Shown here: positions 1 through 4,680 of the stretch, piece after piece | How the letters are laid out: every line of letters starts with the position of its first letter | How positions within the stretch are numbered: position 1 is the first letter of the stretch | From: an uncultured Sutterella sp. | Lineage (GTDB): Bacteria; Pseudomonadota; Gammaproteobacteria; Burkholderiales; Burkholderiaceae_F | Assembly (NCBI GenBank): GCA_900552915.1 | Contig: USBS01000087.1 | Location: 1 to 7,689 of the forward strand | Length of the DNA: 7,689 nt | Reading direction: 5' to 3' | Program-made: the position numbers and the translations under genes | Notes under the pieces: generated by a model | Told to the model about the DNA's origin: nothing | Seen by the model: only the letters and a program-made list of their open reading frames with translations | Databases searched by the model: none

Positions 1-1913
1 TGAATCGACGCCGCCGTGGGCATCGAAATGGGCGTAGGCGGCAGTCCCATATTGAGATACGTATTGTAGGGACCGGGCCTTTGCATATCTCGTCGCGTCA
101 GATTGCCGTTGAAGGATTGGCCGATGCCGTAGATGATCGTCGGATCGGTCTGAAGCGGCATACGCATCCGCAGACGGTTGTTGAAGACGGAGCTCACAAG
201 GGCTCGATCGGTCTTCATCGAGGTTTCCTTTTCGATGATGCTCGCCAAAATCAGCGCTTCGTACTTTGTCTTGACCGCCGCTTGAGGACTGCGTTTTTCC
301 CATTCCTCGTTAAGAATTCTCATCTGCTCGCGATACGCCGCACGATAAACGTCAATGTCGGTGATGCCGCTTCTGAAGCTGTAGGTTTCGGGCGCAAAAA
401 CGCCTTCCAGATGCGGCTCTGCCACGCCGACGGCGACTCGCAGTTCAGCGTCGGTCATGCCGACGGTTTTGATGTCGATGTCGGGCAGCGCGGCAACAGC
501 CATTCTCAGATCCCAAATCGTCTGCCCGTCGGGAATTCGAAACGAAAACTTCTCCAGATCGCTGCGCTGCAACTTGTCGACGATTTCGGCAAGCGTCATG
601 CCGGGCACAAACCGGTAGCGGCCGGCGTGAATGGTAAGCGACGAACTCTGCACCTGCAGCAGCCGCGCAAGCGTATCGGGCGACACCTTGATGCCGGCCT
701 GAGCGATGCGGTTGGCGATTGCACGACCCGAGGCGCCTGAAGGCACCGTTACATCGACATAGGGAACGCCCTCCGGGAAAGTAACCGTGCGCTTGAAATA
801 CCACCAATAAGGAAGCGTACAGCAAAGCGCCGCAACGATTAGCACGACGGCCGCTTTGGCCCAGATGCTACGGCAGACTTGCGGCAGCAAAGAATCATCG
901 TCGCCGGCTTCACGCTTTGCGCCCGGCTTTTCTTCGATCGACTGAGCAGTATCGGATGCCGTCCCGACGAAAGGTTCATTCTTTGCCGTTTCGAGGGACT
1001 TCACCGACGGTATCTCCGGCAAAACGCTTTCCTGCACCGCATTTTCGGAGATTGGTTCGGAAACTTTTTCCTCCGACTCGACAACCTCGGCTTGCAATCT
1101 GTCCGCAACAGCCATTTTTTGCGCTTCAGGTGTTGCCGACCGCTCCGTCAAGTTCTCCGCTGCAGCCGCCTCAACAGTCTCGGATTCAGGGTCTGGCTCG
1201 GGCTGAGGATTTTGCTCAGCAGACCGTACAGCACCCGCAGATTCGACAGGCTCCCCGGACTTTGAAGCCAACGGACTTGTGCCTGCGTCTTCCGACTTAT
1301 GCGTCGGAACCGTCGTCGGTTCTTCAGCGACCGCTTCCGACTCGACTGCAGTGGATGCCGTTGTGCCAACATCCACCCTTTCTCTCTCGGCGGCCGCAAT
1401 CGGTTGAGGCACCGGCGCAGCAACAACCGCAGCGCTCGACTCGGGCGCTGCCGTCGAAATCTCTTCAGCCTCGGATGCCTGTGCTGTTTCTATCGCCTCA
1501 GCCAACTTTTGCACAGAAGCGGCTTTTGTCTTTTTAGCGGTCTTGGCACGGGTGCTTGAAGACGTACGCCGAGATTTTGCAGGCGTCTTCGTTTTCGCTG
1601 CGTCCGTTTTTTCAGCCGCTGTCTTTTCCGTCTTCGTTTTCCGAGTCGTGCGTGTGCGCTTGACCGTCGACTCGTCGGTAAAAAGATCGAGCTGTTCGCT
1701 CGACTGCGGCAATTTCTTGGAACTCGTGCGGCGTGTGCGCGTTTTCTTGACTGCGGCTTGAGCCTCGTTCTTCTTCTCGGGGCTCTTAGTTTCGGTTGCA
1801 GTCTCCGTCTCGACCGCTCGCTTACGCGGCTTGCGGACGCGTTTGACGGCGCTCGGCGCCGGATCGGTGTCGAACGCCTTTTCAAGCTCGTTGTTTTCGG
1901 TCTGGGAACTCAC
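1..1913 (-). CDS. mltG: Endolytic murein transglycosylase MltG with long cytoplasmic N-terminal tail (C-terminus cut by window edge)
   Basis: MltG is an inner-membrane lytic transglycosylase that cuts nascent peptidoglycan strands in the periplasm. About 637 codons are visible. A GTG start at 1913 is chosen because an in-frame TGA lies 18 bases upstream and an AAAAGAG ribosome site sits 9 bases before it. Residues 1-350 are a hydrophilic tail with no recognised fold: basic at 24-136 (about 36 K/R to 12 D/E), acidic at 137-340 (about 44 D/E to 14 K/R). One membrane helix spans about 354-373, followed by KR. The periplasmic part has a LysM-like region (about 386-455) and the family motif ASIIEKET, whose catalytic glutamate is E561. 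It continues with LQTDPTIIYG and YNTYLNMGLPPTPIS, both typical of MltG. Some 45-50 residues are missing at the left edge. The usual MltG is about 340 residues, so the tail doubles the protein. The catalytic identity is secure; the function of the tail is unknown. It is divergent from ygfZ. Confidence 0.93.
   Translation of the reverse strand, partial: MSSQTENNELEKAFDTDPAPSAVKRVRKPRKRAVETETATETKSPEKKNEAQAAVKKTRTRRTSSKKLPQSSEQLDLFTDESTVKRTRTTRKTKTEKTAAEKTDAAKTKTPAKSRRTSSSTRAKTAKKTKAASVQKLAEAIETAQASEAEEISTAAPESSAAVVAAPVPQPIAAAERERVDVGTTASTAVESEAVAEEPTTVPTHKSEDAGTSPLASKSGEPVESAGAVRSAEQNPQPEPDPESETVEAAAAENLTERSATPEAQKMAVADRLQAEVVESEEKVSEPISENAVQESVLPEIPSVKSLETAKNEPFVGTASDTAQSIEEKPGAKREAGDDDSLLPQVCRSIWAKAAVVLIVAALCCTLPYWWYFKRTVTFPEGVPYVDVTVPSGASGRAIANRIAQAGIKVSPDTLARLLQVQSSSLTIHAGRYRFVPGMTLAEIVDKLQRSDLEKFSFRIPDGQTIWDLRMAVAALPDIDIKTVGMTDAELRVAVGVAEPHLEGVFAPETYSFRSGITDIDVYRAAYREQMRILNEEWEKRSPQAAVKTKYEALILASIIEKETSMKTDRALVSSVFNNRLRMRMPLQTDPTIIYGIGQSFNGNLTRRDMQRPGPYNTYLNMGLPPTPISMPTAASI
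1584..1641. repeat. 13-bp direct repeat in the lysine-rich part of mltG
   Basis: CGTCTTCGTTTTC occurs exactly at 1584-1596 and 1629-1641. The copies are 45 bases (15 codons) apart, so they are in the same reading frame and encode the repeated KTKT units of the MltG basic tail (residues 92-95 and 107-110). In-frame repeats of this kind can let a tail expand or contract without a frameshift. Confidence 0.5.
1680..1694 (-). other. QLDLF sliding-clamp-binding-like motif in the MltG tail
   Basis: Codons 74-78 of the MltG reading frame encode QLDLF, in the context SSEQLDLFTDES. This matches the known consensus QL(S/D)LF for the pentapeptide that docks in the hydrophobic cleft of the DnaN sliding clamp. 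It sits in a likely disordered, lysine- and arginine-rich stretch (basic clusters at 56-67 and 85-97), so it would be exposed. The match is seen directly; clamp binding is inference, since five-residue motifs also arise by chance. Confidence 0.4.
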
Positions 1914-1922
1914 GCGGATCAA

Positions 1923-1929
1923 CTCTTTT
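1923..1929 (-). promoter_or_regulatory. Ribosome binding site that fixes the GTG start of mltG
   Basis: On the minus strand AAAAGAG (1929 to 1923) lies 9 bases before the GTG at 1913-1911. The only other upstream start in frame, TTG at 1922-1920, would directly abut this site, so GTG is preferred. Confidence 0.55.
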
Positions 1930-2013
1930 CAACAAACAAGGTTTCGTTACAAAACGGACGGCAAAACGCGCACGCAGCAAGCTTTCGGACTCGGTTGAGA
2001 TCCGGCACTCGAG

Positions 2014-2019
2014 TAAAAT
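2014..2019 (+). promoter_or_regulatory. Possible -10 element for ygfZ
   Basis: TAAAAT differs from the sigma-70 -10 consensus at one position and lies 71 bases before the ygfZ ATG. No good -35 box is found at 16-18 bases upstream; the nearest TTGAGA (1995-2000) leaves only 13 bases. If used, transcription would begin near 2025 and the hairpin at 2038-2064 would lie early in the leader. This is a weak call. Confidence 0.22.
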
Positions 2020-2037
2020 ACGCGAACACAACAAACA

Positions 2038-2064
2038 GGCGCCGCCTTTAACAAAGGTCGCGCC
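2038..2064 (+). promoter_or_regulatory. Strong hairpin in the mltG–ygfZ divergent region (ygfZ leader)
   Basis: A 27-base imperfect palindrome. Five pairs GGCGC/GCGCC form the base, followed by one C-C mismatch, one G-U pair and five further pairs (CCTTT/AAAGG), closing on the three-base loop AAC. It ends 26 bases before the ygfZ ATG. It is followed by a pyrimidine-rich stretch, not a U-run, so it is not a classical terminator. It could be an RNA leader structure or, as DNA, an operator around CCTTTAACAAAGG. Confidence 0.45.
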
Positions 2065-2090
2065 GATTCTCTTTCCTCAAACGAAACCAA

Positions 2091-2981
2091 ATGACTGATG
2101 CGAATTCTACGGTAGGAACGCTTGCCTGCCTAAGTTCTCTTGCGCTCATTTCCGTCTCGGGAGCCGATCGCTTCACATTTCTGCAGGGGCAGCTCACCAA
2201 CGACGTCACCAAGCTCGGCGACTCGCTGATGACTGCGGGCTACTGCTCACCCAAGGGGCGGCTTCTTGCTACGCCGCGACTTTTTCAGATGGGCGAAGCC
2301 GTCGGCATGATCGTAGCGGCCTCAAACGCCGAATACCTTGTCAAGCGCCTCAAGATGTATGTGCTGCGCAGCAAGGTAACGGTGGAACTTGCTGCCGATC
2401 GGGAAATCGTGGGCTTCATCGGTAAAGCGCCTGAAGGACTGCCGTCCGATGCTCGTGTTTTCGAACTGACTTGCGCCCGTCCCGAAGCACGCATTGCCGC
2501 CGCGCTTCCCGAAGGACTGGGGTTGGCGATCGTTGACAAGGGCTCCGTTTCCTGCGGCTGCAGCGAAGCTCTCTGGTGGGCGGCTAGCGCTGCGGCAGGT
2601 GAACCTTGGGTTTTAGCCGAAACGGCCGAACGCTTTACGCCTCACGCCGTCAACCTCGATCTTGCGCACGGTGTGTCCTTCACGAAAGGCTGCTATACCG
2701 GCCAAGAAGTGGTAAGCCGCATCGAACATATCGGCAAGACCAACCGCCGCACGGCGCTTTTTGCGATCAACAAGCCCGTGGAACTTGCCCCGGGCACGGA
2801 TTTGAAGAATGAAGCCGGCGAAGCGGTTGCCACGGTCGTCTACGCCGCCGTTTTGGCCGACCGCACGCTGGTGCTCGCGGAAGTATCCGCTGAGCTTGCC
2901 CAGAGCGGCGCCGCCCTGGCGACCGACTTGGACGAACTGCACCGACTGCCGCTTCCCTACGGCTGGACTCGAACCGAATAA
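2091..2981 (+). CDS. ygfZ: Folate-binding protein YgfZ (iron-sulfur enzyme maintenance / tRNA modification)
   Basis: YgfZ is a cytoplasmic, tetrahydrofolate-binding relative of the glycine-cleavage T protein. In E. coli it supports activity or repair of iron-sulfur enzymes, including the tRNA thiolation enzyme MiaB. The 296-residue protein is slightly shorter than the E. coli one (about 326). It carries the defining family motif KGCYTGQE at residues 199-206, including the conserved cysteine C201. The N-terminal region has the typical FLQGQLTNDV segment (residues 29-38). The start fits the family, but no Shine-Dalgarno sequence precedes it: the 30 bases upstream are pyrimidine-rich and then A-rich, ending CCAA. 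It is divergent from mltG and 42 bases upstream of map on the same strand, so a two-gene operon is likely. No truncation or frameshift is seen. Confidence 0.93.
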   Translation: MTDANSTVGTLACLSSLALISVSGADRFTFLQGQLTNDVTKLGDSLMTAGYCSPKGRLLATPRLFQMGEAVGMIVAASNAEYLVKRLKMYVLRSKVTVELAADREIVGFIGKAPEGLPSDARVFELTCARPEARIAAALPEGLGLAIVDKGSVSCGCSEALWWAASAAAGEPWVLAETAERFTPHAVNLDLAHGVSFTKGCYTGQEVVSRIEHIGKTNRRTALFAINKPVELAPGTDLKNEAGEAVATVVYAAVLADRTLVLAEVSAELAQSGAALATDLDELHRLPLPYGWTRTE

Positions 2982-2992
2982 CGTTTCAAAGA

Positions 2993-3011
2993 GGCTGCAA
3001 AACCGGCAGCC
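2993..3011 (+). promoter_or_regulatory. Short hairpin between ygfZ and map
   Basis: GGCTGC (2993-2998) pairs perfectly with GCAGCC (3006-3011) around a seven-base loop AAAACCG. It lies 11 bases after the ygfZ stop and 12 bases before the map ATG. There is no U-run, so it is unlikely to terminate transcription. The purine run AAAGAGG (2988-2994) just overlaps its left arm, so folding could shorten the distance from that run to the start codon. Its function is inference. Confidence 0.35.
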
Positions 3012-3023
3012 GCAATTACGCAA

Positions 3024-3857
3024 ATGGCAAAAATTACGATCAACACTGCTGAAGACATCGCCGCCATGCGGCGCGTGGGTGCCGAAGCCGCCGATCTGCT
3101 CGACTTCATCACGCCCTACGTCAAGGCCGGCGTCTCTACGCTTGAGCTCGACAACCTGATGCTTGACTACACCGTCAACGTGCTGAAGGCCAAAAGCGCC
3201 TGCTTGGGCTACAACCCGGGCGGAGACGGCGTTCCCTATCCGCGCGCCACGTGCATTTCCGTCAACAACGTGATCTGCCACGGCATTCCGAGCGAAAAGA
3301 AGATTCTGAAAAACGGCGACATCGTCAACATCGACGTCACCATCGTCAAGGACGGCTATTACGGCGACAACTCCCGCATGTTCATCATCGGCAAGCCCAC
3401 GATTGCGGGCAAGCGCCTCGTGGATGCCACCTGGGGCTGCATGTGGGCCGGCATCGAAGCCGTGCGTCCGGGCAACTGCTTCAACGACATCGGCATCGCC
3501 TGCCAGAAGTTCGTAAAGCCCCTTGGGCTTTCGATCGTGCACGAATACGGCGGCCACGGCATCGGCCGCGTCTTTCACGGCGAACCGCATGTCTGCCACG
3601 TGCCGATTTCCATTCCCACCGCCAAGTTTGAGCCCGGCATGATCTTTACGGTCGAACCCATGGTCAACGCCGGCAAGCGCCACATCATGGACCTCAACGA
3701 CGGCTGGACGGTGGTCACCAAAGACCGCAGCCTTTCGGCGCAGTGGGAGCTTGAAGTGCTCGTCACCGAAACGGGCTACGACATTCTGACGGTTTCCAAG
3801 GGCATGCCCGAGCCGCCCGAATGGGTAAAGGGCTGGAAGAAACCAAACTTCGAATAA
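3024..3857 (+). CDS. map: Type I methionine aminopeptidase
   Basis: This cytoplasmic dinuclear metalloprotease removes the initiator methionine from nascent proteins after deformylation, when the second residue is small. The 277-residue protein is close to the family length (E. coli 264). All five metal ligands are present: D104, D115, H178, E211 and E242, each exactly seven positions after its E. coli counterpart. The catalytic histidine of the CHGIP motif is H86. Other family signatures are YGGHGIGR, FTVEPMVN and the SAQWE segment. The start gives the usual N-terminus MAKITINTAEDI. No good Shine-Dalgarno sequence lies at normal distance; the ATG is preceded by ATTACGCAA. It probably shares a transcript with ygfZ and ends at a terminator 20 bases downstream. 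Unlike the common map–glnD order, a convergent gene separates it from glnD. Confidence 0.97.
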   Translation: MAKITINTAEDIAAMRRVGAEAADLLDFITPYVKAGVSTLELDNLMLDYTVNVLKAKSACLGYNPGGDGVPYPRATCISVNNVICHGIPSEKKILKNGDIVNIDVTIVKDGYYGDNSRMFIIGKPTIAGKRLVDATWGCMWAGIEAVRPGNCFNDIGIACQKFVKPLGLSIVHEYGGHGIGRVFHGEPHVCHVPISIPTAKFEPGMIFTVEPMVNAGKRHIMDLNDGWTVVTKDRSLSAQWELEVLVTETGYDILTVSKGMPEPPEWVKGWKKPNFE

Positions 3858-3873
3858 TCGACTCTTGAGTCGA
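3858..3873. repeat. Perfect 16-base dyad directly after the map stop codon
   Basis: TCGACTC, a TT centre and GAGTCGA form a perfect inverted repeat that begins on the base after the map TAA. It is followed by GAAAT-type sequence without a U-run in either direction, so alone it is a poor terminator. It may assist the terminator that starts four bases later, or serve as a 3'-end stabiliser. Confidence 0.5.
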
Positions 3874-3876
3874 AAT

Positions 3877-3907
3877 AAGCAGGTTCATTCCAAAACCTGC
3901 TTTTTTT
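3877..3907 (+). terminator. Intrinsic terminator of the ygfZ–map transcript
   Basis: AAGCAGGTT (3877-3885) pairs perfectly with AACCTGCTT (3894-3902) around an eight-base loop, and the stem runs into seven consecutive T (3901-3907). This is a textbook rho-independent terminator for plus-strand transcription. It sits in the 66-base convergent gap. On the minus strand the run after the stem is only ATTT, so termination of the opposing gene is weaker. Confidence 0.88.
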
Positions 3908-3923
3908 CGTTTCCGCTATTCGG

Positions 3924-4496
3924 TTACCGCTCACCCAACAAGCTCTTCTTGAGCTTGCCGTCGATCGCCTTTTGGCCGAGCCAGATGCTCAGAACCGAAT
4001 TGAAGAGCTTGCGCCCGCCGATATTATCGGCAATGAGTTTGCCGTTGACGCTCACCGACGTGGTTTTGCCGGAGAAGTCGAAATCGACCAAATCACCTTC
4101 CTTCACGTCGCCGATTCTGTTCATCGCATCGATCAGGGCTGCGAGTTCGCCTGCAATTTCCTGGCGAGTCGCCTCATCGGTGTTGTCCTGCAGGCCTTCT
4201 TCCAGAGCCGATACGAAACTCTTGGCCGATACGTTGCGCAGCAAGCCCAGTCGCACGCGCGCCGCACCCGTTTGCTTCAGGATGCCCTCGGCGCTTTCGA
4301 CTTTATTCGGCACGTAAAGCCCTGCCGCATAGACCTTGAAGAAAACTTTCTTGCGAAGGCCGGCGCCGTTAAGCTGCAGCGTTGTCTGATTAACAACAGC
4401 CGTATCTTCGTAGCGGATGGTGTCGACCGACACATCGGCCCACACATTGAAGGCAAGGCCGAGTGCAAGTGCACCGGCGGTGATTTTCTTATGCAT
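3924..4496 (-). CDS. Exported chalcone-isomerase-like protein, function unknown
   Basis: This 190-residue protein belongs, by recognition, to the bacterial chalcone-isomerase-like family of secreted proteins (Chalcone_3 type). These share a fold with plant chalcone isomerase but have no established flavonoid reaction. Residues 1-20 form a signal peptide: MHKK, a hydrophobic core, and VWA before a likely cut ahead of D21, so the mature protein should be periplasmic. The family stretch LNGAGLRKKVFFKVYAAGLY lies at about 43-62, followed by RVRLGLLRNVSAKSF at about 80-94. A GAGAG ribosome site six bases upstream supports the start. It has its own minus-strand transcription, is convergent with map and divergent from glnD. 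I know of no specific substrate and propose none. The ORF is intact. Confidence 0.85.
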   Translation of the reverse strand: MHKKITAGALALGLAFNVWADVSVDTIRYEDTAVVNQTTLQLNGAGLRKKVFFKVYAAGLYVPNKVESAEGILKQTGAARVRLGLLRNVSAKSFVSALEEGLQDNTDEATRQEIAGELAALIDAMNRIGDVKEGDLVDFDFSGKTTSVSVNGKLIADNIGGRKLFNSVLSIWLGQKAIDGKLKKSLLGER

Positions 4497-4502
4497 GGAA
4501 AA

Positions 4503-4507
4503 CTCTC
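4503..4507 (-). promoter_or_regulatory. Ribosome binding site of the chalcone-isomerase-like gene
   Basis: On the minus strand GAGAG (4507 to 4503) lies six bases before the ATG at 4496-4494, which supports that start and the intact signal peptide behind it. Confidence 0.6.
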
Positions 4508-4631
4508 AGAAAAAAAACAAGCCTGCGCAGTTTGCACGAATTCGGGTTTTCCTGTGCATCCTGTTTTTTTGGTGTTTCTCCTTGGCCTTTTCGGATTAGG
4601 CCGCGCGAGCCTCGGACAAAGCTCAAACCTC

Positions 4632-4637
4632 TACAAT
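4632..4637 (+). promoter_or_regulatory. Possible -10 element for glnD
   Basis: TACAAT matches the sigma-70 -10 consensus at five of six positions. The glnD start at 4681 would then have a leader of about 35-40 bases. No convincing -35 box lies 16-19 bases upstream. If this is the promoter, the in-frame ATG at 4636 falls inside it and cannot be the start codon. Confidence 0.3.
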
Positions 4638-4667
4638 GGTGAGATTCGCCCTTAGCTTGCCGATCTT

Positions 4668-4672
4668 GGAGA
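4668..4672 (+). promoter_or_regulatory. Ribosome binding site that decides the glnD start
   Basis: GGAGA at 4668-4672 sits eight bases before the ATG at 4681. No comparable site precedes the upstream in-frame ATG at 4636, so 4681 is preferred. Confidence 0.65.
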
Positions 4673-4680
4673 ATCCCGTC

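Noticed and set aside
445..825. Minus-strand open frame of 126 codons inside mltG in another frame
   Set aside because: It is an out-of-frame shadow; the MltG frame across the same bases encodes the membrane helix and the LysM-like region.
1995..2019. TTGAGA (1995-2000) with TAAAAT (2014-2019) as a complete sigma-70 promoter for ygfZ
   Set aside because: The spacer is only 13 bases, too short for a normal promoter, so only the -10 was kept, with low confidence.
81..2051. Several plus-strand open frames opposite mltG, including ones of 219 and 206 codons
   Set aside because: They overlap the MltG frame, which has clear family motifs. Their proteins are arginine-, serine- or phenylalanine-rich with no recognisable domain, as expected from the complement of a lysine/alanine-rich gene.
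2613..3683. Long minus-strand open frame (356 codons) opposite ygfZ and map
   Set aside because: It spans two well-recognised plus-strand genes and the gap between them. Its histidine-, valine- and aspartate-rich product looks like the complement of coding DNA and shows no domain.
4581..4616. Possible stem-loop from the GGCC repeats and AGGC/GCCT in the glnD upstream region
   Set aside because: Only four-base pairings with large loops; nothing beyond chance.
3865..4655. Plus-strand open frames opposite the chalcone-isomerase-like gene (150 and 227 codons)
   Set aside because: The minus-strand frame has a signal peptide, a ribosome site and family motifs; the plus frames have none, and one starts within the map terminator region.
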